Shown: positions 28,861 to 38,564 of the stretch, piece after piece
Layout: each line of letters opens with the position of its first letter
Numbering within the stretch: the stretch's first letter is position 1
Assembly (NCBI RefSeq): GCF_000421625.1
Contig: NZ_ATXJ01000008.1
Coordinates: 20,718 to 84,717, forward strand
Length of the DNA: 64,000 nucleotides
Reading direction: 5' to 3'
Source of the DNA: Thermus islandicus DSM 21543
GTDB lineage: Bacteria; Deinococcota; Deinococci; Deinococcales; Thermaceae
Position numbers and translations under genes: made by a program
Notes under the pieces: model-generated
Told to the model about the DNA's origin: nothing
The model's input: only the letters and a program-made list of their open reading frames with translations
Databases searched by the model: none

Positions 28861-30981
28861 TTAGAAGGCCGGCGCGCTGGCGCCTAGGCCCACGCCGAGC
28901 CGGTAGAAGTAGCCGGGGCCCTGCTGGCCGTTGGCCTCCTCCAGCTTGAGGTAGTAGGTGCCGGCTTGGGAGGCTTGGTAGGAGATCTGGGCGGGGCTCG
29001 AGGGGCTTTCCTGGGCGCTAGCCAAAACGGTGGTGCCGTCCGGGGCGAGAAGGGTGAGCTTCACCGTGCCCAGGCCCCCCACCAGGCGGCTTGCCGCCCG
29101 CAAAGCCAGGGTTTGCCCCTGTTGGAGGGAAAGCGCGTAGACGTCCACGTCCGGTCCCCCCTGGGGCAGGCCGAACTGGGCCAGGTTGTTGGAGTCAAAG
29201 GCGGCGCTCAGGGTGAAGGCCGGGGGGAGAGGGCCGAAGAGCTGGCCGAGGTCTGTGGCCTTTTGGGGCGTGTCGTTCCGGGCCAGCGGGTTCCCCGGCG
29301 TGACCTCGTAGGGGTCCGCCTGTTGCCTTAGCACCGCGAGGGCTTCCCCCCCGGGGAGGACGCTCACCGCCCCCTGGACGGGGTCCTCGCTGCCGCCTAA
29401 GAAGATCTGGCTCGGCCCGCCCACCAGCACCTGGTACTGGCCCGGAGGGCTCTCCAGGAAGAGGGCCGGGCCTGCGGGGCTGGTTTGGGCGTACATCTGC
29501 TTGCCGCTTTGGTGGACCAGGGTGACGTTGCTGAAGGGGACGAAGGGTAGGAGGTCGGTGGTGACGAGGCCCCCAGGGGCGAGGCGGGCGTCGGAGCCTT
29601 TGTTGAGCACCAGGATCCCGATCTGGCTTCCGGGAGGGGGGAGCTGGCTCGGGCTTTGCAGGCCCCGGGCCATTTGAACCGCCCGGCCCACGTTGACCCG
29701 GCCTGCCCCCATTCCGGCGACCACGTCTACCGGTCCCTGCACGGGGTCGGCCGTTTGTTGGAGGATCCGGAGCACCTGGTAGGGGGTAGGGTTGAGCCCG
29801 TTATCCCTGAGCACCTGGAGGACCACCGCGGCCGAGCCAGCCACCACGGGTCCCGCCGCCGAGGTGCCACCGAAAAGCCAGGTGCCCGTCCCTAGGTTGA
29901 CAAAGGTGGTGAGGACGTCCTCGCCGGGGGCCGAGAGGTCCACCCAAGGGCCGTAGGTGGAAAAGCCCGTCTTCTCGTCGTAGGGGTTGGTGGCGGCCAC
30001 GGCGATGAGCCCGGGCAGGCCGGAGGGGAGGTGGTAGGCATCGCGGTAATCGTTGCCCGCGGAGGCCACCACAATGACCCCGTGGAGAAGGGCGTAGTCA
30101 AAGGCCTCCTTGAGGAGGTAGCTGTACCCTCCCCCGCCCCAGGAGTTGTTGAGCACGTCCACCCCGTGGTCCACCGCCCAGACCAGGGCTTGGGCCACCC
30201 CGAAGTCCCCCGCGTACCCTCCGTTCTGCCCTCCGAAGATGACCAGGGGCCTGAGGCGGGCGGCGGTGCTGGGGTTGCCGTTGCCTCCGGCCACTCCCGC
30301 CACGTACTGCCCGTTGTTGGAGAGGGCCGCGGCCATTCCGGCGGAGCCCGAGCCGTGGGTGTCGCGGTTTTGCTGCCCCTGGAAGGGGGCGGTGGGGGCG
30401 AAGGCCTGGAGGGTGAAGGCGTTGAACCCGGGGAGACACCGGGTGCGGGCGGGCTGGTCGCAGAGGTCGGGGTGGCTGCGGTCAAAGTCGGTATCCACGA
30501 TGCCGATGGTCACCCCCCGGCCCACCCCGCCCTGGTCCCAGGCCGCCGGGGCCCCGATCTTGGGGATCCACCACTGTTGGGGGAGGAGGGGGTCGTTGAA
30601 GGCCGCCTGGGGGGCGATCCCTTGGGTGGCAGTCCTAGGGTTGGGCAGGGGGATGGGGCTTCGGTCAAAGCGGTTGGGCTCGGCGTACCGGGCCAGGCCC
30701 AGGACGCGCCGGGCGGCCTCGGCCTGGGCAAGCCCCGAGGGGAGTTCCAGGAGGGCGGCCTTGAGCTCGGGCAGGGTGGCGATCACCCGCGCCCCCAGGA
30801 GGCGGGACACCGCCTCGAGGTTCCCCTCGTCCCGGTAGCCCACCACGAGCTGCCGCTCGGGGGGGGTGGCCAGGGCGGGGTTGAGGGGGGCTGGACCTTC
30901 CGAGGCCCGCTGGCCCAGGTTGCCGCAGGCAGTCAGGAGGCCGGCCAGGCCGAGGAGGAGGCTGGTGAGAACCTTCCGCAT
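28861..30981 (-). CDS. Subtilisin-like (S8) serine protease lipoprotein
   Basis: Secreted, membrane-anchored protease of 706 residues. Signal peptide with lipobox LLTAC (Cys 19), a propeptide-like region (about 25-110), then the S8 catalytic domain: Asp in IVDTDFDRSHPD (near 162), His in RDTHGSGSAG (near 209), Asn in VVASAGND, and Ser in FGGTSAAGPVVAG (near 372). The Ser motif is GTSAAGP rather than the usual GTSMAAP. A C-terminal beta-rich, PPC-like domain ends in GTYYLKLEEANG. It starts one base after the stop of the upstream lipoprotein gene; a second hairpin pair follows. Confidence 0.9.
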   Translation of the reverse strand: MRKVLTSLLLGLAGLLTACGNLGQRASEGPAPLNPALATPPERQLVVGYRDEGNLEAVSRLLGARVIATLPELKAALLELPSGLAQAEAARRVLGLARYAEPNRFDRSPIPLPNPRTATQGIAPQAAFNDPLLPQQWWIPKIGAPAAWDQGGVGRGVTIGIVDTDFDRSHPDLCDQPARTRCLPGFNAFTLQAFAPTAPFQGQQNRDTHGSGSAGMAAALSNNGQYVAGVAGGNGNPSTAARLRPLVIFGGQNGGYAGDFGVAQALVWAVDHGVDVLNNSWGGGGYSYLLKEAFDYALLHGVIVVASAGNDYRDAYHLPSGLPGLIAVAATNPYDEKTGFSTYGPWVDLSAPGEDVLTTFVNLGTGTWLFGGTSAAGPVVAGSAAVVLQVLRDNGLNPTPYQVLRILQQTADPVQGPVDVVAGMGAGRVNVGRAVQMARGLQSPSQLPPPGSQIGILVLNKGSDARLAPGGLVTTDLLPFVPFSNVTLVHQSGKQMYAQTSPAGPALFLESPPGQYQVLVGGPSQIFLGGSEDPVQGAVSVLPGGEALAVLRQQADPYEVTPGNPLARNDTPQKATDLGQLFGPLPPAFTLSAAFDSNNLAQFGLPQGGPDVDVYALSLQQGQTLALRAASRLVGGLGTVKLTLLAPDGTTVLASAQESPSSPAQISYQASQAGTYYLKLEEANGQQGPGYFYRLGVGLGASAPAF

Positions 30982-30982
30982 A

Positions 30983-32893
30983 CTAGTAGCTCCCATCTCC
31001 GGTCACGAACTCGTTCCACTCTCCGGTGCAGACCGGGCCGCCAAAGTTGCAGGCCTGGAGGGGATGGAACACGTTCCAAAGGTCTTGGGCGATGGAGATG
31101 GCCTCTATCCGGTTCGGGTTACTGGGGTCCAGGCCCACCGCCGCCGCGGAAAGGTCAAAGGAGTAGCTGTGGAAGGCCTCGAGGCGGGGCAGCACCGCGG
31201 AGCCGTCCTGGTTGTAGGGAACGCTGTAGGTGTTGCCGTTCACCGTGAGGGTCTGGTCGCTGAACAAGAGGCCATTGTTGAGGCTGTAGGGCGCCCAGAC
31301 GAAGAACTCGCCCTGCTGGGGGTAGTCCAGGAGGAAGGGGGCGAAGAGGCGGAGGTCCCCCACCTTCTGGCTTACGCTCCAGGAGAGGGTAGGGGTGACC
31401 GAGACCCCCGTGGCGTACTTGGCCGGGCTCAGCAGGTGCACGGTGAAGCGGTCCAGGGGCGTGGTAGCGAGCACGGGGCCCGGGGCCACGTTCTGGCCCA
31501 CTGCGTCCACCCGGTAGTAGACCCGCTGGCCCACCCTGAGCTCGGGGCTGGCGTCGTTGTAGGACCGGGCGGCCCCCCCGAGGGTGGCGATCTTGGTGAA
31601 GTTCTGGCCGTCAAAGGAGCGGTAGACCTCAAAGCGGTCGGGGTTGGTCCCGCTGTACTGCCATGAGAGCTGGACCCAGAGGGTGCTGTCTGGGCTTGGG
31701 GCCCCTTCCAGCCGCACCTCCTCCGTGCCCGGCAGGCGGAGCACCGCGGGCTTGGGCGGGCCATAAAAGCCGATGGCCTGAGCCAGGGTGACGGCGAGGA
31801 CCTGGAAGTTGCTGACCGGGGTAACGGCGGGGCTCGCAAAGGTTTGGCTGAAGTTCAGGTAGTAGAGGCGGTGGGTCCGGTTCTCGTTCACGTCGTAGAC
31901 CACCACCTCAAAGGTGGTGGGGCCGCTGATGCCGGCCACGCTGGCCCCCGAGAGGGTCCGGTTGCCGGTGTCCGGACCGTTCGTGTCGGCCGTCCAGATG
32001 AAGCGCGGGCTGGTGAAGAAGGCCGAGCCGGGGGTCTTCCCCAGGGCCGCGTAGATGTAGCGGATCATGTTGCCCGCTCCCTGGGCCTGGGCCTGGATGC
32101 GGAAGGGGACGCATCCCTGGGCCTGGGTCACCGTGGAGAAGTCCTGCCCTGCGGGAAGGTTGCCGCAGCCTCCGGCCCCGGTGGTGACGGTGAGCTGTGG
32201 GGGGGCGGTGGGCAGGCTCGGGTTTGCGGCCTGCTTTTGGATCACCTTGAGGGGGCCCAGGTTCCCCTGGAGGAGGAGGAGGTTCTCTATGCGGCTACCG
32301 GCATAGCCCGGCTTGGCGAAGTTCAGGTGGTAGGTTCCAGGGGGAAGGTAAAGGGTGAAGGCGCCGTTGCTGTCGGTCGCGGTCGCGGCGGGCAGCCCGT
32401 CCACGGTGACCGTGCTTCCGACGACCGGGGCCCCGGCGTTGTTGTCCACCACCAGGCCGGTGAGGGCGAGGGTGCCGAAGACCACTTCGACCGAGGCCAT
32501 CCCCTTGTTCCCCGCCGCGTCGTAGGCGTTGACCTGAAGGGTGTTGGGCCCCGGGTTCAGGGTGACTTGAAAGCTGAAGGAAACGTTGCGCCCCGGGGTG
32601 ATGGCCACTCCCTGCTCCGGCCCTCCGTTGAGCTGGTAGGTGACGCGGGTAACCCCCACGTTGTCCTGGGCCGTGCCCTGAACGGTCACGCTCTGCGTGT
32701 TGAGGGTCTGCCGATCCACGGGCTGGGTGAGGGCGACGGTGGGCTTGGCGGTGTCGGAAGGGGCTTGGCCGCAGGCGGCCAGGATCACCCCCAAAGCCGC
32801 CATAAGCCACGGCCAGCGCCCCATGCCCCACCCCCTCCACCGCCCGAGACCGGGAGGGGTGCCCCTAACGCCTGCGTTCCCTCTTTTTTCCAT
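30983..32893 (-). CDS. Secreted multi-domain beta-sandwich lipoprotein
   Basis: 636 residues, function unknown. A lipobox (GVILAACG) follows a hydrophobic stretch. Then come an Ig-like domain (PTVALTQPVDRQTL to about 140), a carboxypeptidase-regulatory-like repeat (GSTVTVDGLPAATATDSNGAF, about 150-220), and a fibronectin-III-like segment (LSWQYSGTNPDRFEVYRSFDG, about 405-480). No enzyme motif is seen. The ATG at 32893 has AAGGAGGAG upstream; ATG 32824 would give a shorter n-region and also has GGAGG upstream. It precedes the S8 protease by 1 nt, so the two are co-expressed. Confidence 0.75.
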   Translation of the reverse strand: MEKRGNAGVRGTPPGLGRWRGWGMGRWPWLMAALGVILAACGQAPSDTAKPTVALTQPVDRQTLNTQSVTVQGTAQDNVGVTRVTYQLNGGPEQGVAITPGRNVSFSFQVTLNPGPNTLQVNAYDAAGNKGMASVEVVFGTLALTGLVVDNNAGAPVVGSTVTVDGLPAATATDSNGAFTLYLPPGTYHLNFAKPGYAGSRIENLLLLQGNLGPLKVIQKQAANPSLPTAPPQLTVTTGAGGCGNLPAGQDFSTVTQAQGCVPFRIQAQAQGAGNMIRYIYAALGKTPGSAFFTSPRFIWTADTNGPDTGNRTLSGASVAGISGPTTFEVVVYDVNENRTHRLYYLNFSQTFASPAVTPVSNFQVLAVTLAQAIGFYGPPKPAVLRLPGTEEVRLEGAPSPDSTLWVQLSWQYSGTNPDRFEVYRSFDGQNFTKIATLGGAARSYNDASPELRVGQRVYYRVDAVGQNVAPGPVLATTPLDRFTVHLLSPAKYATGVSVTPTLSWSVSQKVGDLRLFAPFLLDYPQQGEFFVWAPYSLNNGLLFSDQTLTVNGNTYSVPYNQDGSAVLPRLEAFHSYSFDLSAAAVGLDPSNPNRIEAISIAQDLWNVFHPLQACNFGGPVCTGEWNEFVTGDGSY

Positions 32894-32929
32894 AAGCGCG
32901 TTCTCCTCCTTTCCTCATTTTCGGATGGG

Positions 32930-32958
32930 ATTCTATCCTGAGCCCTCTGGCCTGTCAA
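32930..32958 (-). promoter_or_regulatory. Near-consensus promoter of the two-lipoprotein operon
   Basis: On the minus strand TTGACA (32953-32958 complement) and TAGAAT (32930-32935 complement) are separated by exactly 17 bp. It is the best -35/-10 match near a protein gene in this window. The start point would leave a leader of about 30 nt carrying a good Shine-Dalgarno. Confidence 0.8.
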
Positions 32959-32971
32959 GGGAACAGGGTTG

Positions 32972-33018
32972 TATACTTATGCATGCCCCCTCGAGGGGGT
33001 AGACTGGGAGGGACATGA
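32972..33018 (+). promoter_or_regulatory. argG promoter and candidate arginine leader ORF
   Basis: TATACT (32972-32977) is followed 5 nt later by an ATG (32983) opening an 11-codon [14 protein letters not shown]. Its TGA (33016-33018) overlaps the argG ATG as ATGA. Both Arg codons (CGA, AGA) are types little used elsewhere here. The ORF contains a perfect palindrome CCCCCTCGAGGGGG (32986-32999). A leader peptide coupling arginine supply to argG translation is possible but unproven. Confidence 0.45.
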
Positions 33019-34217
33019 AGATCGTCTTGGCCTACTCCGGCGGACTGGACACCAGCATCATCCTCAAGTGGCTCAAGGAGACCTACGGGGCCGAGGTCAT
33101 CGCCTTCACCGCAGACATCGGCCAGGGGGAGGAGGTGGAGGAGGCCCGGGAGAAGGCGCTTAGGACGGGCGCTTCCAAGGCCATTGCCCTGGACCTCAAG
33201 GAGGAGTTCGTCCGGGACTTCGTCTTCCCCATGATGCGGGCCGGGGCCATTTACGAGGGCTACTACCTCCTCGGAACCTCCATCGCCAGGCCTTTGATCG
33301 CCAAGCATCTGGTGCGGATCGCCGAGGAGGAGGGGGCGGAGGCCATCGCCCACGGGGCCACAGGCAAGGGGAACGACCAGGTGCGGTTTGAGCTCACGGC
33401 CTACGCCCTCAAGCCCGAGATCCGCGTCATCGCCCCCTGGCGGGAGTGGAGCTTCAAGGGCCGCCAGGAGATGATCGCTTACGCCGAAGCCCACGGCATC
33501 CCCGTGCCCGTCACCCAGGAGAAGCCCTACTCTATGGACGCCAACCTCCTGCATATTTCCTACGAGGGGGGAGTCCTGGAGGACCCCTGGGCCGAGCCGC
33601 CCAAGGGGATGTTCCGCATGACCCTTGACCCCGAGGAGGCTCCGGACGCTCCGGAGTACGTGGAGGTGGAGTTCCACCAGGGCGACCCCGTGGCGGTAAA
33701 CGGGCAGAGGCTTTCCCCGGCGGCCCTGCTGCAAAAACTTAACGAGATCGGGGGGCGGCATGGGGTGGGCCGGGTGGACTTGGTGGAAAACCGCTTCGTG
33801 GGCATGAAGTCCCGGGGGGTCTACGAGACCCCGGGAGGGACGATCCTCTACCACGCGAGGCGGGCGGTGGAAAGCCTCACCCTGGACCGGGAGGTCCTGC
33901 ACCAGCGGGACCAGCTTTCCCCCAAGTACGCCGAGCTCGTCTACTACGGCTTCTGGTACGCCCCCGAAAGGGAGGCCCTCCAGGCCTACTTTGACCATGT
34001 GGCCCAGGGCGTCACTGGCGTGGCCCGGCTCAAGCTCTACAAGGGGAACGTCTACGTGGTGGGGAGGAAGGCCGAGAAAAGCCTCTACCTCAAGGACCTG
34101 GTCTCCTTTGACGAGGAGGGGGGCTACGACCAGAAGGACGCCGAGGGCTTCATCCGCATCCAGGCCCTGCGCCTAAGGGTCAGGGCCCTGGCGGAGAGGC
34201 GGGGCCATGGCGCATAG
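33015..34217 (+). CDS. argG: Argininosuccinate synthase
   Basis: ATP-dependent condensation of citrulline and aspartate. 400 residues, normal length. The N-type ATP pyrophosphatase motif [12 protein letters not shown] is at residues 6-17, with [15 protein letters not shown] near 115 and [10 protein letters not shown] near 175. GGGAGG lies just upstream. It overlaps argH by 11 nt and heads an argG-argH-GNAT-carA cluster. Confidence 0.97.
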   Translation: MKIVLAYSGGLDTSIILKWLKETYGAEVIAFTADIGQGEEVEEAREKALRTGASKAIALDLKEEFVRDFVFPMMRAGAIYEGYYLLGTSIARPLIAKHLVRIAEEEGAEAIAHGATGKGNDQVRFELTAYALKPEIRVIAPWREWSFKGRQEMIAYAEAHGIPVPVTQEKPYSMDANLLHISYEGGVLEDPWAEPPKGMFRMTLDPEEAPDAPEYVEVEFHQGDPVAVNGQRLSPAALLQKLNEIGGRHGVGRVDLVENRFVGMKSRGVYETPGGTILYHARRAVESLTLDREVLHQRDQLSPKYAELVYYGFWYAPEREALQAYFDHVAQGVTGVARLKLYKGNVYVVGRKAEKSLYLKDLVSFDEEGGYDQKDAEGFIRIQALRLRVRALAERRGHGA

Positions 34218-35595
34218 GACCTGGGGTGGGCGCTTCGGGGAGGGGCCGGACGCCCTGGCGGCCCGGTTCAACGCCTCCCTCCCCGTGGACCGGGCGCTTT
34301 GGCGGGAGGACCTCTGGCAGAACCGGGTTCACGCCCGGATGCTCAAGGAGGTGGGCCTCCTCACCGAGGAGGAGCTTGGGGCTATCCTTTGGGGCCTGGA
34401 CCGGATAGAGCAGGAAATAGAGGCGGGCACCTTCCCCTGGAGGGAGGAGCTGGAGGACGTCCACATGAATCTCGAGGCCCGCCTCACCGAGCTCATCGGC
34501 CCCCCGGGAGGCAAGCTCCACACCGCCCGGAGCCGCAACGACCAGGTGGCCACGGACTTAAGGCTTTTCCTGCGGGCCGCCATAGACGAGCTCCTCGCCC
34601 TCCTTTTGGAGCTCCGGCGGGTCCTGGTGCGGGAGGCAGAAAGGCACCTGGACCCTCCCTACGCCCTCCCCGGCTACACCCACCTGCAAAGGGCCCAGCC
34701 CGTGCTCCTTGCCCACTGGTTCCTCGCCTACTACGAGATGCTTAAGCGGGACGCAGGGCGTCTGGAGGACGCCAGGGAGCGCCTCAACGAAAGCCCCTTG
34801 GGGGCCGCGGCCCTTGCGGGGACGGGCTTTCCCATAGACCGCCACCTCACCGCCCGGGAGCTTGGGTTTAAGGCCCCCATGCGGAACTCCCTGGATGCGG
34901 TGGCCTCCCGGGACTTCGCCCTCGAGGTGCTCTCCGCCCTCAACATCGCCCAGCTCCACCTCTCCCGCCTCGCCGAGGAGCTCATCCTCTTTAGCACCGA
35001 GGAGTTCGGCTTCGTGGAGGTGCCGGACGCCTTCGCCACCGGGTCTTCCATCATGCCCCAGAAGAAGAACCCGGACATTCTGGAGCTCATCCGGGCCAAA
35101 GCGGGGAGGGTCTTGGGCGCCTTGGTGGGCCTTTCGGCCGTGGTGAAGGGCCTTCCCCTCGCCTACAACAAGGACCTCCAGGAGGACAAGGAACCCCTCC
35201 TGGACGCCCTCGCCACCTACCGGGATAGCCTGAAGCTTCTTTCCGCCTTGCTTCCTGGGCTGAAGTGGAACCGGGAAAGGATGTGGCAGGCGGCCGAGGG
35301 GGGCTTTGCCCTGGCCACGGAGCTCGCCGATTACCTGGCGGAAAGGGGGCTTCCCTTTAGGGAGGCCCACCACGTGGTGGGGAGGCTGGTGAGGAGGCTT
35401 GTGGAGGAGGGGCGGGCCCTGAAGGACCTCACCCTGGAGGAGCTCAAGGCCCACCACCCCCTCTTCGCCGAGGACGCCCTCCCCCTCCTCCGGCTGGAGA
35501 CCGCCCTCCATCGCCGCCATTCCTTCGGGGGAACGGCCCCCGAGGCGGTGCGGGAAAGGCTTTTGGAGGCCAAGCAGGAGGTGGGCCTTGACTGA
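34207..35595 (+). CDS. argH: Argininosuccinate lyase
   Basis: Cleaves argininosuccinate to arginine and fumarate. 462 residues. Family signatures: [12 protein letters not shown] near residue 82, [17 protein letters not shown] near 105, TPL-type [14 protein letters not shown] near 160, and the catalytic loop [12 protein letters not shown] near 280. It starts inside argG and its last 8 nt overlap the following GNAT gene. Confidence 0.97.
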   Translation: MAHRTWGGRFGEGPDALAARFNASLPVDRALWREDLWQNRVHARMLKEVGLLTEEELGAILWGLDRIEQEIEAGTFPWREELEDVHMNLEARLTELIGPPGGKLHTARSRNDQVATDLRLFLRAAIDELLALLLELRRVLVREAERHLDPPYALPGYTHLQRAQPVLLAHWFLAYYEMLKRDAGRLEDARERLNESPLGAAALAGTGFPIDRHLTARELGFKAPMRNSLDAVASRDFALEVLSALNIAQLHLSRLAEELILFSTEEFGFVEVPDAFATGSSIMPQKKNPDILELIRAKAGRVLGALVGLSAVVKGLPLAYNKDLQEDKEPLLDALATYRDSLKLLSALLPGLKWNRERMWQAAEGGFALATELADYLAERGLPFREAHHVVGRLVRRLVEEGRALKDLTLEELKAHHPLFAEDALPLLRLETALHRRHSFGGTAPEAVRERLLEAKQEVGLD

Positions 35596-36130
35596 GGTAA
35601 GGGGAGTTCCGCTGGCTACGGTGGCCCTGCCCGCGGTACGGCGCGAGGCGGGGGTGGAGCTCCGCAAGGCGAGGCTAGGGGATGTGGACGCCATCTACTG
35701 GCTCATCCGCTACTGGGCGGAGAAGGGCTTGATGCTGGTGCGGAGCCACAGCCACCTCTACGAGAACATCCGGGACTTCCTGGTCCTGGAGGACGAGGAC
35801 GGCCACATCGTGGGCACCGTGGCCCTCCACGTCCTATGGCGCGATCTCGCGGAGATCCGGGGCCTTGCCGTCCACCCTGAGCGCCAGGGCCAGGGTCTCG
35901 GGCGCTGGCTCGTCCTGGGGGCGGAAAGGGAGGCCCGGGACCTGGGGCTTCCCCGGGTCTTCGCCTGGACGCTCCAGGTGAACTTCTTCCGGGGCCTGGG
36001 CTACCGGGTGACCACCCGCGAAGCCCTCCCCCCGAAGGTCTGGAGCGAGTGCAACGCCTGCCCCTTCTACGAGAACTGCCGGGAGATCGCCGTCATCAAG
36101 GAGTTTTCCCCAGGGGCTTCCGGGGGCTAG
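35588..36130 (+). CDS. GNAT acetyltransferase, probable short N-acetylglutamate synthase
   Basis: Probably makes N-acetylglutamate, the first step of arginine synthesis. 180 residues with the GNAT acetyl-CoA loop [14 protein letters not shown] near residue 98 and a C-terminal Cys cluster ([10 protein letters not shown]) seen in short ArgA-like enzymes. In some bacteria this domain is fused to the C-terminus of ArgH; here the two genes overlap by 8 nt. TTG start with AGGAGG 6 nt upstream; a GTG at 35654 is the alternative. It lacks the amino-acid-kinase domain of E. coli ArgA. Confidence 0.78.
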   Translation: MTEVRGVPLATVALPAVRREAGVELRKARLGDVDAIYWLIRYWAEKGLMLVRSHSHLYENIRDFLVLEDEDGHIVGTVALHVLWRDLAEIRGLAVHPERQGQGLGRWLVLGAEREARDLGLPRVFAWTLQVNFFRGLGYRVTTREALPPKVWSECNACPFYENCREIAVIKEFSPGASGG

Positions 36131-36185
36131 AATGAACGGGATGGGCACCCTGATCCGCTACCTGGAGGAGGAATGGCTGGAGTGA
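36128..36185 (+). promoter_or_regulatory. carA promoter and overlapping leader ORF
   Basis: TAGAAT (36128-36133) overlaps the end of the GNAT gene. Seven nt later an ATG (36141) opens [14 protein letters not shown], which stops at 36183-36185, inside the first codons of carA in another frame. The spacing matches leaderless starts elsewhere in the window. Translation of this leader would interfere with or couple to carA initiation at 36173. Confidence 0.45.
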
Positions 36186-37348
36186 AGGAGCGCGCCGTTT
36201 TGGTCCTGGAGGACGGCACCGTCTACCACGGCTACGCCTTCGGCGCCCGGGGGAAGACGGTGGGGGAGGTGGTCTTCAACACCGCCCAGACGGGCTACCA
36301 GGAGATCCTCACCGACCCCAGCTACCACGGCCAGATCGTGGTCATGACCTACCCCCACCAGGGCAACTACGGGGTCAACGTCTACGACATGCAGTCCAAC
36401 CGCCCCTGGGTCCGGGGCTTCGTGGCCAAGGAGTTTAGCCGGGTGGCCTCCAACCCCCGGGCCCAGCAGACCCTGGCCGAGTTCATGGAGTTCTATGGGG
36501 TGGTGGGGATTGAGGGCATAGACACGAGGGCCCTGGTGCGGAAGATCCGGGAAGGCGGGGTGCTGAAGGGGACCATCGCCCACGCGAGCCTTTACGGCGC
36601 TCCCGACCACGCCTTCACCGAGGAGGAGCTCCATAGGCTCCGGGAAGAGGCCCGCTCCTGGACGGACATTGACGGGCGGGACATGACCCCCGAGGTCACG
36701 ACCCCCCTCCCCTACGCCTGGCCCACCCTGAGGAGCGGGCGGCGGATCGTGGTCATGGACTTCGGCATCAAGCACGCCATCGTGGAGAACCTGGCCCGGC
36801 TGGGCTTTGAGATCCTCGTGGTGCCCGGGAAGACCCCGGCCCACCAGATCATGGCCCTGGAGCCCCACGGCCTCCTCATCTCCAACGGGCCCGGGGACCC
36901 TTCCATGCCCCGGTACGCCCACGAGACCATCTGGAAGCTGATGGGGCTTTTGCCCACCTTCGGCATCTGCCTGGGGCACCAGCTTCTGGCCCTGGCGGCG
37001 GGGGGGCGGACCTACAAGATGAAGTTCGGCCACCGGGGGGCAAACCATCCGGTGAAGAACCTCCAGACGGGCAAGGTGGAGATCACCAGCCAAAACCACG
37101 GCTACGCCGTGGACATAGACTCCCTCAAGGACTTCCGCCCCACCCACGTGAACCTCAACGACGGGACCCTCGAGGGCATGGCCCACGCCCGCTACCCCGT
37201 CTTCTCCGTCCAGTACCACCCCGAGGCCTCCCCCGGGCCCCACGACGCCCTCTACCTCTTCCGCCGCTTCCTGGAGGAGGTAGAGGCCTTCCACGGGGCC
37301 ACGGGGCTTCCCGTGGAGAAGCTGCGGGCGGACCCGCACGGGATATAG
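36173..37348 (+). CDS. carA: Carbamoyl-phosphate synthase small (glutaminase) subunit
   Basis: Hydrolyses glutamine and feeds ammonia to CarB for carbamoyl phosphate, shared by arginine and pyrimidine synthesis. 391 residues: N-terminal CPSase domain ([17 protein letters not shown] near 38), then a class I amidotransferase domain with nucleophile Cys in [15 protein letters not shown] and the His-Glu pair in [18 protein letters not shown] precedes the ATG. carB is not in this window. Confidence 0.97.
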   Translation: MAGVKERAVLVLEDGTVYHGYAFGARGKTVGEVVFNTAQTGYQEILTDPSYHGQIVVMTYPHQGNYGVNVYDMQSNRPWVRGFVAKEFSRVASNPRAQQTLAEFMEFYGVVGIEGIDTRALVRKIREGGVLKGTIAHASLYGAPDHAFTEEELHRLREEARSWTDIDGRDMTPEVTTPLPYAWPTLRSGRRIVVMDFGIKHAIVENLARLGFEILVVPGKTPAHQIMALEPHGLLISNGPGDPSMPRYAHETIWKLMGLLPTFGICLGHQLLALAAGGRTYKMKFGHRGANHPVKNLQTGKVEITSQNHGYAVDIDSLKDFRPTHVNLNDGTLEGMAHARYPVFSVQYHPEASPGPHDALYLFRRFLEEVEAFHGATGLPVEKLRADPHGI

Positions 37349-37353
37349 CGGCT

Positions 37354-38280
37354 TTAAACGTCCCGGTTCCCCCCGGAAAGAACGAGGGCAAGGGTTCCGG
37401 GAAGCCCCGCCCCGTGCTCCAGCACCGCGGCCAGGGGCAGGGCCCCTGTGGGCTCCACCCCCTGCTTGGTGCGGGTGAGGAGGAGGCGCTCAGCCTCCAA
37501 GATGGCCTCCTCGCTCACGGCAAGGATCCCGTCCACCTTCTCCCGGATCACGGCGAAGGGGCGCTCCCCTAGGCTTAAGGTCCGCACCCCGTCGGCCCGG
37601 GTCCTGGGGACCTCCGTGAGGCGCACGATCCGTCCCGCTTCCAGGCTCCTCCTCGCGTCGTCTGCGGCCTCGGGCTCCACCCCCAGGACCAGGGTCTCCG
37701 GGGAGAGGGCCTTCACCGCGGCGGCCACCCCGGCGAGGAGCCCCCCACCCCCTACGGGGACCAGGACGGCCTCGGGGAAGACGCCCCTCCGTCCCGCCTG
37801 GGCTAAAAGCTCCAGGCCCACCGTGCCCTGTCCGGCCATGACCAGCGGGTCGTCAAAGGGATGGAGGAAGGCGTAGCCCGTTTCCTCCACGAGGGCCCGG
37901 GCTACCTCCTCCCGGTTCTTCGGGGTCACCCCTCGGTCCACCACCTCCGCCCCGTAGGCCCGGGCGGCGGCCTTCTTGAGGGGGCTTGCCTCCTCGGGCA
38001 TGACCACCAGGGCCCGCACCCCGAGCACCCTCGCGGCGTAGGCCACCCCCTGGGCGTGGTTTCCGCTGGAGACGGCGAGGAGCCCCTTGGGGTTTTCCAG
38101 GGTGAGGGCCTTGGAGAGCGCCCCCCGGGCCTTGAAGCTCCCGGTCTTCTGCAGGTGCTCGGCCTTAAGGAGGAGGCGCTTGCCGAAGAACTCGTCCAGA
38201 AGCCTCGAGGTGAGGAGAGGAGTGCGGTGGGTGTAGGGGGCGATGCGCCGGAAGGCGGCATGGATCTGCGCTAGGTCCAT
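37354..38280 (-). CDS. Threonine dehydratase (PLP, no ACT domain)
   Basis: Deaminates L-threonine (and probably L-serine) to the 2-oxo acid. 308 residues with the PLP Lys in KTGSFKARGA near residue 50, SSGNHAQGVAYAA near 75, and the phosphate-binding loop VPVGGGGLLAGVA near 175. No C-terminal ACT regulatory domain is present, which points to a catabolic enzyme or a serine-racemase-like member. It converges with carA with a 5-nt gap. Confidence 0.88.
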   Translation of the reverse strand: MDLAQIHAAFRRIAPYTHRTPLLTSRLLDEFFGKRLLLKAEHLQKTGSFKARGALSKALTLENPKGLLAVSSGNHAQGVAYAARVLGVRALVVMPEEASPLKKAAARAYGAEVVDRGVTPKNREEVARALVEETGYAFLHPFDDPLVMAGQGTVGLELLAQAGRRGVFPEAVLVPVGGGGLLAGVAAAVKALSPETLVLGVEPEAADDARRSLEAGRIVRLTEVPRTRADGVRTLSLGERPFAVIREKVDGILAVSEEAILEAERLLLTRTKQGVEPTGALPLAAVLEHGAGLPGTLALVLSGGNRDV

Positions 38281-38336
38281 GCCCCCATGATGCCAGGGTG
38301 GACACGCCGCACAAGGGGCGCTAAAGTGGTAGGGGT

Positions 38337-38564
38337 ATGGACTTCCTCTACACCCTGGTCATCCTCCTCTACCTCGGCGTGGCCGGGCTTTTGGTCTACC
38401 TCGTCCTGGTGCAGGAGCCCAAGCAAGGGGCAGGGGACCTCATGGGGGGATCGGCCGACCTCTTCTCCGCCCGGGGGGTTACGGGAGGGCTTTACCGCCT
38501 CACCGTGATCCTGGGGGTGGTTTTCGCTGCCTTGGCCCTCCTCATCGGTCTTTGGCCCCGTTGA
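38337..38564 (+). CDS. secG: Preprotein translocase subunit SecG
   Basis: Accessory membrane subunit of the Sec channel. 75 residues with two membrane helices (about 3-25 and 52-72) separated by the conserved loop VQEPKQGAGDLMGGSADLFS. TAAAGT (38322-38327) lies 9 nt upstream of the ATG and may be the -10 box. The stop TGA is inside the -35 TTGACA of the next gene, tRNA-Ala. Confidence 0.93.
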   Translation: MDFLYTLVILLYLGVAGLLVYLVLVQEPKQGAGDLMGGSADLFSARGVTGGLYRLTVILGVVFAALALLIGLWPR

